A DNA stretch of 64,000 bases. Source: Pseudomonas sp. HAR-UPW-AIA-41 (GTDB taxonomy: Bacteria; Pseudomonadota; Gammaproteobacteria; Pseudomonadales; Pseudomonadaceae). Both the position numbers and the translations under genes were made by a program. Shown here one piece after another: positions 26,325 to 36,271 of the stretch. The stretch is taken from NCBI RefSeq assembly GCF_002304225.1, contig NZ_NSLB01000002.1, positions 310,001 through 374,000 on the forward strand, written 5' to 3'. The notes under the pieces were generated by a model, which was given only the letters and a program-made list of their open reading frames with translations, was not told where the DNA came from and did not search any database. Position 1 is the stretch's first letter. Each line of letters begins with the position of its first letter.

Positions 26325-27638
26325 CTACTCCACTTGCAGTCCGGGAGCCCCGCGCAGCCGATCGAAGACGACTACCACCAGCAGGGTCAAGCTCACCGGC
26401 AGCAGCCAACCGAGACTGTCGCCGGCCTGCGGCAGCTGGCCGATGGCAGCCGGCACCCAGGACTTGAGGCCAGCCGCCGCCAGCCCATCGAACACACCGA
26501 ACAGCAGCGTCACCGCCATGACCGGGATGAACACCCGGCGCGGCTCACACCACAGGCTGCTCGCCAGGCTCAGGCCGACCAGCACGATGGCCAGCGGATA
26601 CATACCGACCAGCACCGGCACCGACACGCTGATCAGCTGGGTCAGCCCCTGATTGGCCACCAGCTGGCTGAACAGTGCCAGCGCGATCACCACCGTGCGG
26701 TAGGACAGCGGCAGCAACTGGCTGAAGAACTCGCCACAGGCCGTCAGCAGGCCCACGGCCGTGGTCAGGCAGGCCAGGGTGATGACCACCGCCAGCAGCA
26801 GGCTGCCGGCCGTGCCGAAGGTGTGCTGCACATAGCTGGAGAGAATCTGCACGCCATTCTGCGCGTCACCGGCAATACCCTGGCTGGTGGCGCCGAGGTA
26901 GAACAGCGCGAGATAGACCAGCGACAGGCCGACGGCGGCGATCAACCCGGCACTAATGGCATAGCGGGTGATCAGCGCCTCGTTGCGCACACCACGGTCA
27001 CGGATGGCGGTGGCAATGACGATGCCGAACACCAAGGCGCCGAGGGTATCCATGGTCAGGTAGCCCTGCAGGAAGCCCTGCAGCAGCGGCGCCTCACGGT
27101 AGGCCTGAGCACTCTCCCCCACCGCTCCGGCCGGCGCGAGCAGGGCCGCACCGCCCAGTACCAGCAGCGCAGCCAGCAGCACCGGGGTGATCCACTTGCC
27201 GATGCGGTCGACCAACTGACCCGGATTCAGCGCGAGAAACAGCGCCACGGCGAAATACCCCAGGCTGTAGAGCCCCAGAGCAAGCTGGCTGTTGCCACTG
27301 AAGGGCGCCATGCCCATCTCGAAGGCCACCACCGCGGTACGCGGCGTAGCGAACAGCGGGCCGATGGCGAGATAGACCACCACCGCGAACAGCAGCCCGG
27401 CACCGCGGCCCAGCGGTGCGGTGAGTTTGTCCAGGCCGCCGCCGACACGGGCCAGCGCCACCACGGTAAGCAGCGGCAGGCCGACGCCGGTCAGCAGAAA
27501 GCCCAGCGCGGCACTCCAGACCTGCTCGCCGGCAGCCATGCCGGCACTGGGCGGGAAGATGATGTTGCCGGCGCCGAGAAACAGGGCAAAGGTCATGAAG
27601 CCCAGGGCGAGCAGATCGAAACGATTGAGGCGATGCAT
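26325..27638 (-). CDS. brnQ: Branched-chain amino acid transporter BrnQ (LIVCS family)
   Basis: A 437-aa sodium-coupled carrier for leucine, isoleucine and valine, with about twelve membrane helices. The first is preceded by the conserved MHRLNRFDLLALGFMTFALFLGAGNIIFPP. FATPRTAVVAFE and LTACGEFF are further family signatures. A frame start at 27725 would add a basic, low-complexity leader, so the ATG at 27638 is preferred. It is a single-gene transcript with its own terminator. Confidence 0.94.
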   Translation of the reverse strand: MHRLNRFDLLALGFMTFALFLGAGNIIFPPSAGMAAGEQVWSAALGFLLTGVGLPLLTVVALARVGGGLDKLTAPLGRGAGLLFAVVVYLAIGPLFATPRTAVVAFEMGMAPFSGNSQLALGLYSLGYFAVALFLALNPGQLVDRIGKWITPVLLAALLVLGGAALLAPAGAVGESAQAYREAPLLQGFLQGYLTMDTLGALVFGIVIATAIRDRGVRNEALITRYAISAGLIAAVGLSLVYLALFYLGATSQGIAGDAQNGVQILSSYVQHTFGTAGSLLLAVVITLACLTTAVGLLTACGEFFSQLLPLSYRTVVIALALFSQLVANQGLTQLISVSVPVLVGMYPLAIVLVGLSLASSLWCEPRRVFIPVMAVTLLFGVFDGLAAAGLKSWVPAAIGQLPQAGDSLGWLLPVSLTLLVVVVFDRLRGAPGLQVE

Positions 27639-27803
27639 AGAGGAATTACCACGACAGCGAGGGAGCCGGCGACCGCAGCCGGCGGCGAAGGCCGCCACCT
27701 TACTGCAAGGCCCGGCGCCCGGCATGTACCGGCGGTAAGCGCGTCCGCCAGGCTAAAGCGCATGTCGCAAATCCGTAACTATCCTGACCAACTAGACAGT
27801 TAT

Positions 27804-28823
27804 CTACTGCACCCAGACGGCCTCGCCATCCAACCGCCCGGCCAGTTGCGGGGCCTGCACCTGCTGGGCTGCCAGGTGTGCCTGCACGGCCTGCAGCAGG
27901 GGGCGCTTGAAGGCGCTCTGAAAGCGATGGGCCAGCCCGGGAATCAGCACCAGCTCGCTGCCACGGATATGCGCCGCCACGTGCACACCGTGCATCACCG
28001 GCAACAGGGGATCGGCAGTACCGTGCACCACCAGAGTCGGCACGCGCAGGCGGTTGAGCAACTCGACCCGGCTGGGCTCGGCCAGCACGGCCAGCAACTG
28101 GCGCTGGATGCCCTGCGGATAGTGCGCGCGGTCATAGCTTCGCGCCGCCTGGCGCAGCAGCGCGGCACGGTCATCCGGCACCTGCGGACTGCCCAGAGCG
28201 GCCAGCAGATCGGCCTGCTGCTCCAGTGCCACCTGGCGGTTGGGCGCTTCACGCCGCGCCAGCAACTCCAGCAACTGTGCGCGGGGGGCCGGCAGGCCCT
28301 GGGCACTGCTGCTGGTCATCAGCAGCGTCAGGCTGCGCACCCGCTCGGGAGCCAGGTCAGCCATGTGCTGGGCGATCATCCCGCCCATGCTGGCACCGAG
28401 CAGATGAAACTGCTCGATACCCAACTGATCCATCAGCTGCAGGCCATCGACCGCCATGTCGCGCAGGTGATACGGCGCCTCGACCGGCAGGCCCAGGCGG
28501 TAGCGGATGGCCGCATAGGTGAGACTGGCGTCAGGTTCTTCCCCCTTGAGACGCGACAGGCCGACATCACGGTTATCGAAACGAATCACCCGCCAGCCGG
28601 CCTGACACAGGCTGCCCAGCACCTCGTCAGGCCAGTCGATCAGTTGCCCGCCCAGGCCCATCACCAGCAGCAGGGCCGGATCGCTCTCGCGGCCGATACT
28701 CTGGTAGGCCAGACGCACCTCTCCCAGGTCAGCCATGGCTGTTGGGGCACGCGTATCACAGGGTGTGGCGGCAATAGCCACCGACGCGCCCAACAGGGCG
28801 ACGATAGGAAGTAACCAGCGCAT
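27804..28823 (-). CDS. Secreted alpha/beta hydrolase
   Basis: A 339-aa protein with a signal peptide (residues 1-20, ending ASVAIA|ATP). It has the alpha/beta hydrolase fold: oxyanion region LLLVMGLGGQLIDWP, RFDNRDVGLS, nucleophile elbow GASMGG near residue 150, catalytic Asp in HGTADPLLP and His in GLAHRF. The preference for small esters or lactones cannot be read. The ATG at 28823 is chosen because it opens directly onto the signal peptide; 28895 would add 24 residues in front of it. No operon partner is apparent, and the RlmI-like gene diverges from it. Confidence 0.85.
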   Translation of the reverse strand: MRWLLPIVALLGASVAIAATPCDTRAPTAMADLGEVRLAYQSIGRESDPALLLVMGLGGQLIDWPDEVLGSLCQAGWRVIRFDNRDVGLSRLKGEEPDASLTYAAIRYRLGLPVEAPYHLRDMAVDGLQLMDQLGIEQFHLLGASMGGMIAQHMADLAPERVRSLTLLMTSSSAQGLPAPRAQLLELLARREAPNRQVALEQQADLLAALGSPQVPDDRAALLRQAARSYDRAHYPQGIQRQLLAVLAEPSRVELLNRLRVPTLVVHGTADPLLPVMHGVHVAAHIRGSELVLIPGLAHRFQSAFKRPLLQAVQAHLAAQQVQAPQLAGRLDGEAVWVQ

Positions 28824-29029
28824 GGGGAGTCCATCCAGAGCGAAGCATGACGGCAAGCGGCAAGTCTGGCCAAACGCCCGCCACTGCGCTGCCACAAAGC
28901 CGTGACAATTTGATGAAGCCCGCCGAACGGTCGTGACTCACCCAGGCCTTGTCCCGCTACCCGTTTCAACAGGCACAACGTGCCTTCGCCCAGTAGAATC
29001 CTCGCCCCAACCCTGTCGACCCGACCGCC

Positions 29030-29983
29030 ATGTCCAGCACTGCCTACACCACCCTGCAGCAACACCTCAGCCAGGCCCTCGCCTCGCCGCCCGGCGAAAC
29101 CCGCCGCCTGTTCCACGGCCGTGGCAGGCTGTGGCCTGGACTGGAGCAGATCACGGTGGACTGGCTGCAGGGCATCGTTCTGGTGGCGCTGTTCCGCGAG
29201 CCGGAAAGCGCCGATCTGACCGCGCTCAGGCAGATGCTGCTGGAGCTGACGCAAACGCCGGTCTGGCAGGCCAGCAGCGCCCACACCCTGCTGTTGCAGC
29301 ACCGCTACCGCCAGCAGGACAGTGCCGAATGGCTGCTGGGTGAGGCAGTAGAGCACTGGCAGATCACCGAGAACGGCCTGCGCTACCTGCTCGACCTGGG
29401 CAGCAAGCAGAACAGCGGCCTGTTCCTCGACATGCGCCTGGGTCGTCAGTGGGTCCAGGCCAATGCCAGCGGGCTCCGCGTGCTGAACCTGTTCGCCTAC
29501 ACCTGCGCCTTCTCGGTCGCAGCACTGGCCGGCGGCGCCAGCCGGGTGGTCAACCTGGACATGGCCCGCGCAGCCCTCAGCCGTGGCCGCGACAACCACC
29601 GGCTGAACCAGCAGGACCTCAGCCGGGTCAGCTTCCTCGGCCACGACCTGTTCAAGTCCTGGGGCAAGCTGCGCAAGGACGGCCCCTTTGATCTGATCAT
29701 CATCGACCCGCCCACCTTCCAGAAAGGCAGCTTCGCCCTGACTCAGGATTACCAGAAGATCCTGCGCCGCCTGCCCGAACTGCTCAGCCCCGGCGGCAGC
29801 GTGCTGGCCTGCGTCAACGACCCGGACATCGGTCCGGACTTTCTCATCGACGGCATGGCCCATGAGGCGCCGGGACTGCGCTTCATCGAGCGACTGAACA
29901 ACCCGCCGGAGTTCGCCGACATCCACCCGGACAGCGCCCTCAAGGTCCTGCTGTTTCGCCAGCAGGAAGCCGTTCAGGACTGA
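29030..29983 (+). CDS. SAM-dependent methyltransferase, RlmI/RlmK-like
   Basis: A 317-aa protein. The methyltransferase domain has motif I VLNLFAYTCAFSVAALAGGA (about 151-170), an acidic residue in VVNLDMARAAL, and the motif IV tetrad DPPTF near 232, typical of large-subunit rRNA methyltransferases related to RlmI and RlmKL. The N-terminal 125 residues are a variable domain, and no PUA domain is visible. The length is below that of RlmI (about 396 aa), so this is a related enzyme and not RlmI itself. The substrate, rRNA or another RNA, is inferred from the family. Confidence 0.82.
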   Translation: MSSTAYTTLQQHLSQALASPPGETRRLFHGRGRLWPGLEQITVDWLQGIVLVALFREPESADLTALRQMLLELTQTPVWQASSAHTLLLQHRYRQQDSAEWLLGEAVEHWQITENGLRYLLDLGSKQNSGLFLDMRLGRQWVQANASGLRVLNLFAYTCAFSVAALAGGASRVVNLDMARAALSRGRDNHRLNQQDLSRVSFLGHDLFKSWGKLRKDGPFDLIIIDPPTFQKGSFALTQDYQKILRRLPELLSPGGSVLACVNDPDIGPDFLIDGMAHEAPGLRFIERLNNPPEFADIHPDSALKVLLFRQQEAVQD

Positions 29984-30017
29984 AGGGCGAATAAAGGCCG
30001 CGCAACGCTGGATTTTT

Positions 30018-30033
30018 TGCGACACAGATCACA
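30018..30033. promoter_or_regulatory. Candidate Vfr/CRP-binding site
   Basis: TGCGACACAGATCACA fits the CRP/Vfr pattern TGNGA-N6-TCACA exactly in its conserved bases and is preceded by a T-rich stretch. It lies 112 nt before the short gene at 30145, in the only sizeable gap after the methyltransferase gene. One good match in a GC-rich genome is notable but not proof. Confidence 0.45.
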
Positions 30034-30144
30034 CAATCCAGCTTGATGCCGACCACGGCAACAGGATGCAGAGCGGCACTAGGCCGCCAATAACTCGAAC
30101 CCCGCAGGCCGGCGCCCAGCGCCGGACCGTAACAGGGCAAAACG

Positions 30145-30495
30145 ATGGACTTCTACCGCAAGCACGCGCACCGGATCGAACACCTGTCAGACCTGCTGCT
30201 GACCCGTGCCGAGCAGTTCATGGCCGAACAGGGCACACCGGCGCTGCCGCCGGCAGTGCACGCCGAGCTGATGCAACCCCTCGATGCCGGCGACCTGCCC
30301 GCCTTTGCCCAGGCCCTGCGTGAAGCGGCCGTGCACTTCGTCATGGCCGGCAACTCCGCCGAGTTCTGGTCCCTGCTCAATGCCCTGCAGTCACTCTGCC
30401 AGGCCCTGGAAAAAGCCTGGCACAGCCAGGCTGACGAGAGTGGCGAACGCGCACTGGATCACCTGCAAGAGCAACTCGCCAGCCAAACGGCCTGA
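30145..30495 (+). CDS. Hypothetical helical protein
   Basis: A 116-aa protein I do not recognise. It has no signal peptide, membrane helix or metal motif. The sequence is largely helical, with heptad-like leucines (IEHLSDLLLTRAEQF, FWSLLNALQSLCQAL) and a net negative charge. A single cysteine lies near residue 85. It ends 2 nt before the convergent stop of metE. A candidate Vfr site lies upstream. The clean frame and start suggest a real gene. Confidence 0.65.
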   Translation: MDFYRKHAHRIEHLSDLLLTRAEQFMAEQGTPALPPAVHAELMQPLDAGDLPAFAQALREAAVHFVMAGNSAEFWSLLNALQSLCQALEKAWHSQADESGERALDHLQEQLASQTA

Positions 30496-30497
30496 GC

Positions 30498-32810
30498 CTA
30501 GGTCAGCTCAGCGCGCAGCTGACGGGCCGCCGCCACCATGTTCACCAGCGCCGCTTCGGTCTCCGGCCAGGCACGGGTTTTCAGGCCGCAGTCCGGGTTG
30601 ACCCACAGGCGCTCGGCAGGCACCCGACGGGCAGCCTTTTTCATCAGACGTACCATCTCGGCACTGTCCGGCACACGCGGTGAGTGGATGTCGTAGACGC
30701 CCGGGCCGATCTCGTTGGGGTACTCGAAGCGCTCGAAGGCATCCAGCAGCTCCATGTCCGAACGCGAGGTCTCGATGGTGATCACGTCGGCATCCATGGC
30801 GGCGATGGACTCGATCACGTCGTTGAACTCGCTGTAGCACATGTGGGTGTGAATCTGCGTCTCGTCGCGCACGCCCGAGGCGCACAGGCGGAAGGCCTCG
30901 GTGGCCCAGTCCAGATAGCCCTGCCACTGGGCGCGGCGCAGCGGCAGGCCCTCGCGGAAAGCCGCTTCGTCGATCTGGATGATCCTGATGCCGGCCGCTT
31001 CCAGATCCACCACCTCGTCACGGATGGCCAGTGCCAGCTGGCGCGCCTGCTGTTCGCGGGAAATATCTGCGCGCGGGAATGACCACATCAGCATGGTCAC
31101 AGGTCCGGTCAGCATGCCCTTCATCACCTTGTCGGTGCAGCGCTGGGCGTAGCTGATCCAGTCCACCGTCATCGGCTGCGGACGGGACAAATCGCCATAG
31201 ATGATCGCCGGTTTCACACAGCGCGAGCCGTAGCTCTGTACCCAGCCGAAGCGGGTGAAGGCATAACCGTCGAGCTGCTCGGCGAAGTACTCGACCATGT
31301 CGTTGCGCTCGGCCTCGCCATGCACCAGCACGTCCAGACCCAGTTGCTCCTGTACCTGCACCGCGTGGCGGATCTCGCTGTGCATCGCCTCGGTGTATTC
31401 GGCCTGGGACAGCTTGCCGGCCTTGAACGCCTGGCGCGCCAGACGGATGGCCGAGGTCTGCGGGAAGGAGCCGATGGTGGTGGTGGGGAATGGCGGTAGG
31501 TTGAGCAGCGCCCGCTGCCTGGCGATACGCTCGGCGAACGGAGACTGGCGCTGACTGTCCCGGGCGGTAACGGCGGCCAGACGTTTCTGCACCGCCGGCT
31601 TGTGGATGCGCGGCGAAGCGGCACGGCTGGCCTGCACGGCACGGCTCAACGCGAGAGCATGCTCAACTTCGGCTGCGGCCGGCTGATTCAGGGCAAGCGC
31701 CAGCACCGCCACTTCGCGGCACTTCTGCACGGCGAAGGCCAGCCAGCTCTTCAGCTCAGCATCCAGCTCCGTTTCGCGCTCCAGGTCCACCGGTACATGC
31801 AAGAGTGAAGAGCTGGGCGCGACCCACAGGCGACTGCCCAGGCGTTCGTGGGCCTGCTGCAGTACCTCCAGCGCCTGCGCGAGGTCAGTGCGCCAGATAT
31901 TGCGGCCATCGACCACGCCCAGCGACAGCACCTTGTAAGCCGGCAGGCGGTCGAGGATGGCCGGGAACTGCTCGGGCGCGCGCACCAGATCGATGTGCAG
32001 ACCGTCCACCGGCAGGCCGGCGGCCAGGCCGAGGTTATCTTCCAGACCCGCGAAGTAGGTGGCGATCAGCTTCCGGCCCGGCTCCTTCTGCAGCAGGTTG
32101 TAGGCACGCTCGAAGGCATTCTTCCAGTCCTGCGGCAGATCCAGCGCGAGGATAGGCTCGTCGATCTGCACCCAGTCGATGCCCTGGGCAGCCAGACGCT
32201 GGAAAATCTCGCCATAGACCGGCAGCAGGCGCTCCAGCAGGTCGAGCTTGTCGAAGCTGTTGGCTTCACCCTTGCACTTGCCCAGCCACAGGTAGGTCAG
32301 CGGGCCGATCAGCACCGGCTTGAGGTTGTGACCGAGAGCCTTGCCCTCCGCCACTTCCTCGAACAGCTGCTCCCAGCTCAGGGCAAACTGCTGGTCGGCG
32401 GTGAATTCAGGCACCAGGTAGTGGTAGTTGCTGTCGAACCACTTGGTCATCTCTTGCGCATGTGCGCCACCACAGCAGGTGCTGTGGCTGCTCTTGTTTC
32501 CAGAAACGCCACGCGCCATGCCGAACAGGGTGTCCAGCGTCGGCTGGCCGGCATAGGGGCGGAAACGCTCGGGAATCACGCCGAACATCAGCGAGTGGGT
32601 CAGCACCTGGTCGTACCAAGCGAAATCGCCGACCGGCAGCAGTTCGATACCGGCATCCTTCTGCAGCTGCCAGTGCTCGGCGCGCAGGCGGGCGCCCACC
32701 TCGCGCAGACCGGCCTCGGCCAGTTCGCCTTTCCAGTAGGCTTCCAGCGCCTTCTTCAATTCGCGGTCGCGGCCAATGCGCGGGAAACCGAGGTTGTGGG
32801 CCAATGCCAT
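30498..32810 (-). CDS. metE: Cobalamin-independent methionine synthase
   Basis: A 770-aa enzyme that transfers a methyl group from 5-methyltetrahydropteroyl-polyglutamate to homocysteine. Two similar barrels are visible. The C-terminal barrel has [24 protein letters not shown] and MLTGPVTML. The zinc site uses the HMCYSEF region and Cys in [11 protein letters not shown]. Length is standard. A LysR-type inverted repeat lies 72 nt upstream, and metR lies 3.5 kb away, an unusual separation because metE and metR are often divergent neighbours. Confidence 0.97.
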   Translation of the reverse strand: MALAHNLGFPRIGRDRELKKALEAYWKGELAEAGLREVGARLRAEHWQLQKDAGIELLPVGDFAWYDQVLTHSLMFGVIPERFRPYAGQPTLDTLFGMARGVSGNKSSHSTCCGGAHAQEMTKWFDSNYHYLVPEFTADQQFALSWEQLFEEVAEGKALGHNLKPVLIGPLTYLWLGKCKGEANSFDKLDLLERLLPVYGEIFQRLAAQGIDWVQIDEPILALDLPQDWKNAFERAYNLLQKEPGRKLIATYFAGLEDNLGLAAGLPVDGLHIDLVRAPEQFPAILDRLPAYKVLSLGVVDGRNIWRTDLAQALEVLQQAHERLGSRLWVAPSSSLLHVPVDLERETELDAELKSWLAFAVQKCREVAVLALALNQPAAAEVEHALALSRAVQASRAASPRIHKPAVQKRLAAVTARDSQRQSPFAERIARQRALLNLPPFPTTTIGSFPQTSAIRLARQAFKAGKLSQAEYTEAMHSEIRHAVQVQEQLGLDVLVHGEAERNDMVEYFAEQLDGYAFTRFGWVQSYGSRCVKPAIIYGDLSRPQPMTVDWISYAQRCTDKVMKGMLTGPVTMLMWSFPRADISREQQARQLALAIRDEVVDLEAAGIRIIQIDEAAFREGLPLRRAQWQGYLDWATEAFRLCASGVRDETQIHTHMCYSEFNDVIESIAAMDADVITIETSRSDMELLDAFERFEYPNEIGPGVYDIHSPRVPDSAEMVRLMKKAARRVPAERLWVNPDCGLKTRAWPETEAALVNMVAAARQLRAELT

Positions 32811-32881
32811 GGGTGTCTCTCCTTGTCTGTGGATAGCGACATTCTCGGCAGCCAGACAAAGTGAGACAAACTCAATAAATT

Positions 32882-32896
32882 CTTGATTAACTCAAG
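32882..32896. promoter_or_regulatory. Candidate MetR (LysR-type) box upstream of metE
   Basis: CTTGATTAACTCAAG has perfect 5-bp arms around a 5-nt centre and fits the LysR-type T-N11-A rule. It sits in an AT-rich tract 72-86 nt before the metE start. MetR boxes are usually TGAA-N5-TTCA, so this is a variant at best. Confidence 0.4.
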
Positions 32897-32939
32897 TTTA
32901 ATTCATGCAAGAGGCACCTTTCGGCGCCCCTTTCTCGCA

Positions 32940-34031
32940 TCAGGTCCCTGATTTGAACCGGCTGAACGCCCGCGTCAGCGCCCGGTTGAACGCCTTGGCG
33001 TTGTCGTTCTTGGTGTAGAGCGTGGCGCGCACCTCAGCCGGTGGGTAGGTGCCGGGGTCGGCCAGAATGGCCGGATCGACCGTCTTGTCCGCCGCCGGTA
33101 CCGCATTGGCATAGAACACCGTGTTGGTGATGGCTCCGATCACCTCGGGGGTCATCAGGTGGTCCATCAGCGCCAGCGCCGCCTCGGGATGCGGCGCATC
33201 CCTGGGAATGACCATGGCATCGAACCAGATCAGCGCCCCTTCGCGCGGGATGCTGTAGCTCAGCGAATAGGGCTTGCCGGCCTGCTGGGCCTGGCCGGCG
33301 GCGATGCCGACGTTGCCGTTCCACGACATCGCCAGACAGGTGTCGCCGTTGGCCAGATCGGCGATGTTGCGGTCATTGTCGAAGTAGCGGATATGCGGCC
33401 GCACCTGAGCCAGGTGTGCCTCGACCTTTTTCAGGTCATCCAGGTTCTGCTTATTGATGTCCAGCCCCAGGTAGCGGAAGGCGGCGGCGAACACCTCATT
33501 GGGATCGTTGAGGTAGCTCACCCCGCAGTCGGCGAACTTCGCCACCACCTGCGGATCGAGCAGCATGGCCCAGCTGTTCACCGGTGCCTCGGGCATACGC
33601 CTGGCAATGGCCTGCTGCTGGTAACCAAAACCGGTGGTGCCCCACAGGTAGATGCCGGCGTAGCGGTTGCCCGGGTCGAAGGCCGCCATGTGCCTGGCGA
33701 ACTCCGGCCCGATGCCGGCGAAGTTAGGCAGCGCGGCCTTGTCCAGCGGCCGCAGCGCGCCGCTCTGGATCGCCCGCTGCAGGTGCTGGCCGGCGGTCAG
33801 CACCAGATCGTAGCCGCTGCGGCCGGTGAGCAGCTTGGTTTCCACGGTTTCCAGCGAGTCGAAGTGATCGACCACCACCTTGATCCCGGTCTTCTGCTCG
33901 AAGGATGACAGGGTGTCCGGCGCCAGGTACTCGTTCCAGATATAGAGGTTGACCTGCTTGGCGGGCTCGGCCGCCAGCGCACTCGCGCAGACGGACAACG
34001 CCAGGGCCAGCCATGAGGCGGGCAGTTTCAT
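32940..34031 (-). CDS. Periplasmic polyamine-binding protein, PotF/SpuD-like
   Basis: A 363-aa protein with a signal peptide (ASALA|AEP, about residue 20). It has the PotD/PotF fold: LYIWNEYLAPDTLSSFEQKTGI, SGYDLVLTAGQHLQ, YLWGTTGFGYQ and WFDAMVIPRDA. It starts 9 nt after the aguA stop and so is probably co-transcribed with it, which suggests agmatine or a related polyamine as ligand. It is clearly related to the binding protein at 57485-58585 but diverged: SYSIPREGALIWFD here against [14 protein letters not shown] there. No permease genes are nearby. Confidence 0.88.
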   Translation of the reverse strand: MKLPASWLALALSVCASALAAEPAKQVNLYIWNEYLAPDTLSSFEQKTGIKVVVDHFDSLETVETKLLTGRSGYDLVLTAGQHLQRAIQSGALRPLDKAALPNFAGIGPEFARHMAAFDPGNRYAGIYLWGTTGFGYQQQAIARRMPEAPVNSWAMLLDPQVVAKFADCGVSYLNDPNEVFAAAFRYLGLDINKQNLDDLKKVEAHLAQVRPHIRYFDNDRNIADLANGDTCLAMSWNGNVGIAAGQAQQAGKPYSLSYSIPREGALIWFDAMVIPRDAPHPEAALALMDHLMTPEVIGAITNTVFYANAVPAADKTVDPAILADPGTYPPAEVRATLYTKNDNAKAFNRALTRAFSRFKSGT

Positions 34032-34040
34032 GCTGGCCTC

Positions 34041-35150
34041 CTAGCGCTTGGGCGCGGCGTATTGCGGAGAGGTGATGCAGGCAACGTTGCCGCCACCGAG
34101 CAGGATCTCGCGCGAATTCTGGATACCGAGAATGCGGTGCTGGGGGAACAGCTCGGCGAGCGTCGCCTGGGCGATGCGGTCATTCGGGTCGTTGAACAGC
34201 GGTACGACGATGGCCGAGTTGCCGGCGTAGTAGTTGATGTAGGACGCGCAGATCTGCGTGCCGGCCTGACGGGTGTGGGTGGCGTCGTCCTGGTCCAGGC
34301 CCTCGGCTTCTTCCGCCGTCCACTCCAGCACGCGCGGCTGCGGCAGCTTGTGGATCTGCAGCTCGCGGCCCTGGGCATCGCGGGTGCTGCGCAGGATGTC
34401 GTAGGCCTCCTGATAGATTTCCCACTGCGGATCGCTGCGGTCGTCGGTCCACTGCATCACCACCACACCGGGGCGGACGAAGCAGGCCAGGTCGTCGATA
34501 TGGCCGTCGGTTTCATCGAACTTGCAGCCGCGCGGCAGCCAGATCACCTGCTCGGCGCCCAGGTAGTCCTGCAAACGGCGGGTCATCTCGTCCTTGCCCA
34601 GATGGGCATTGCGGTTGCGGTTGAGCAGGCACTGCTCGGTGGTCAGGAGGGTGCGCTGACCGTCGCTCTGGATGCCACCCATCTCGGCAATGAAGGGCGC
34701 GCGGTAGCGGTCGAAGCCCTCGATCTCGAGGATCTTCTGAGCAATCTGGTCGTCCTTGTCCCAGGGATAGTAGAGGCCGCCATCGAGGCCGCCGTAGGCG
34801 TTGAACTCGAAGTCCACGCCGCGCACCTCGCCGGTCGCGTCGTTGAGCAGAAAGGCCGGGCCGCTGTCGCGGAGCCAGGTGTCGTTGCAGGTCATCTCCA
34901 CCACCCGCACATGGGCCGGCAACTGACGGCGGGCGTTGGCGTACTGGGCGGCCGAGGCGCAGACGGTGACCGGCTCGCTGCTGGCGATGGCGGTGACGAT
35001 CTCGACCCAGACCTTCTGCGCCGGCTTGCCGCCGTTGCGCCAGACGTCCGGGCGCTCCGGCCAGCCGAGCCAGCAGCGGGATTTGGGTTCGAATTCGCCG
35101 GGCAGGCGGAAGCCGTCGGCTTTGGGCAGGGAAGTCAGGGTACGGGCCAT
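34041..35150 (-). CDS. aguA: Agmatine deiminase
   Basis: A 369-aa enzyme of the guanidino-modifying superfamily that converts agmatine to N-carbamoylputrescine. Catalytic elements are NDTWLRDSGPAFL (substrate-binding Asp), FDETDGHIDDLACF (Asp/His) and the nucleophile Cys358 in GGGNVACITSPQ. Most AguA proteins have IHCIT at that point, so VACIT is a variant. The ATG at 35150 opens MARTLTSLPKADGF; an upstream start at 35216 is less likely. aguB, for the next step, is not in the window. The downstream gene encodes a polyamine-binding protein. Confidence 0.92.
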   Translation of the reverse strand: MARTLTSLPKADGFRLPGEFEPKSRCWLGWPERPDVWRNGGKPAQKVWVEIVTAIASSEPVTVCASAAQYANARRQLPAHVRVVEMTCNDTWLRDSGPAFLLNDATGEVRGVDFEFNAYGGLDGGLYYPWDKDDQIAQKILEIEGFDRYRAPFIAEMGGIQSDGQRTLLTTEQCLLNRNRNAHLGKDEMTRRLQDYLGAEQVIWLPRGCKFDETDGHIDDLACFVRPGVVVMQWTDDRSDPQWEIYQEAYDILRSTRDAQGRELQIHKLPQPRVLEWTAEEAEGLDQDDATHTRQAGTQICASYINYYAGNSAIVVPLFNDPNDRIAQATLAELFPQHRILGIQNSREILLGGGNVACITSPQYAAPKR

Positions 35151-35247
35151 TGCAGGGGACTCATCGGTGGCGGTTGGATGAGCCGACAGTACCCGTGCCA
35201 GAGCGTCCGCGACCAATGACCATTATCGCGGAACCATTGAATTCAAT

Positions 35248-36135
35248 TCACAGATCAACCAACTGATCAGTGAACCATTCAATGAACTGCGCCACCGCCG
35301 GCTTGTCCAGCCTCAGGCGTTCGCAGACCAGCGCGTACTGCCCGAGCGAGGCCACCTGTGCCGCAAACGGACGCACCAGACGGCCGCTGGCCAGATCCTC
35401 GGCGCTGGTCAGGTTGTCGCCGATGGCCACGCCCTGCCCGCGCGCCGCCGCTTCCATGGTCAGCCCGGCGTGGCCGAGGTACAGGTGACGCGCCGGCTGG
35501 ATATCGCCGGCATGAGTGGTCAGCCAGGCGGTCCAGGTCTTGCCGTCCTGGTCGTCATGCAGCAGGCAGTGGCGGGCCAGATCGCGCGGGTGCTTGAGCG
35601 GCTGCTGGTTGAACAGCCCCGGGCTGCACACCGGAAAGAACTGCAGGGTCGGCAGCGGCCGCACGAAGTAGGCGCTGGCATCCTCGGGGCCGGTGCCGTA
35701 GGTGATCGCCAGGTCGATCTCAGCTCCCGGCAGCGCCGCTTCCAGCGGCTGCTCATGCAGGTGCAGGGTGATCTGCGGGTGACGCTCGGTGAAGTCGGCC
35801 AGCCGGCCGATCAGCCATTTCTGCGCCAGTTCCACCGTCACCGCAATCCGCAGCTGGGCCTGGGAACCGGGGTCGCGCAGCTCGTCGCAGGCCTCACCGA
35901 TCAGCTCGAAGGCCTGCTGCAGGCTGCGCAGCAGGCGCCGCGCGGCCGGCGTCGGGCGCACCTGCCGCCCCTCCCGCTCGAACAGCGGCGTACCGAGCTG
36001 CTCCTCGAGCTGGCGGATCTGGTGGCTGACCGCACTGTCAGTCACACACAACTCGGCCGCTGCACGGCCGAAATGGGCGTGGCGGGCGGCAGCCTCGAAG
36101 GTGCGCAGGGCGGTGAGCGAAGGCAGGCGGCGCAT
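35248..36135 (-). CDS. LysR-family regulator, GcvA-like
   Basis: A 295-aa LysR-type regulator. The helix-turn-helix FEAAARHAHFGRAAAELCVTD (residues about 13-33) is followed by SAVSHQIRQLEEQLGTPLFER and a periplasmic-binding-like effector domain. The sequence is of the GcvA/AmpR type (RRLPSLTALRTFEAAARH). The start at 36135 matches the family; the frame is open to 36228. It is on the same strand as aguA, 97 nt upstream of it, so it is the natural candidate regulator of the aguA-binding protein pair. It is divergent from metR. Confidence 0.85.
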   Translation of the reverse strand: MRRLPSLTALRTFEAAARHAHFGRAAAELCVTDSAVSHQIRQLEEQLGTPLFEREGRQVRPTPAARRLLRSLQQAFELIGEACDELRDPGSQAQLRIAVTVELAQKWLIGRLADFTERHPQITLHLHEQPLEAALPGAEIDLAITYGTGPEDASAYFVRPLPTLQFFPVCSPGLFNQQPLKHPRDLARHCLLHDDQDGKTWTAWLTTHAGDIQPARHLYLGHAGLTMEAAARGQGVAIGDNLTSAEDLASGRLVRPFAAQVASLGQYALVCERLRLDKPAVAQFIEWFTDQLVDL

Positions 36136-36271
36136 GGACGACTCCGGAAACGGGCAGGCCCGCATGCTGGCCCAGAGCAGGGCTTCGGGCAAGCGCTCGA
36201 CAGCCCGGCCATCTTGAAGGAAACTCACCAGAATCGTGAAACACCATAAGTTTTACTCACCGAGGCCTGAC

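Noticed and set aside
26334-28814. 826-codon open frame on the plus strand opposite brnQ and the hydrolase gene
   Set aside because: Very rich in Gln, His, Arg and Gly with no domain. It is the antisense of two clear genes; high-GC codon bias keeps such frames open.
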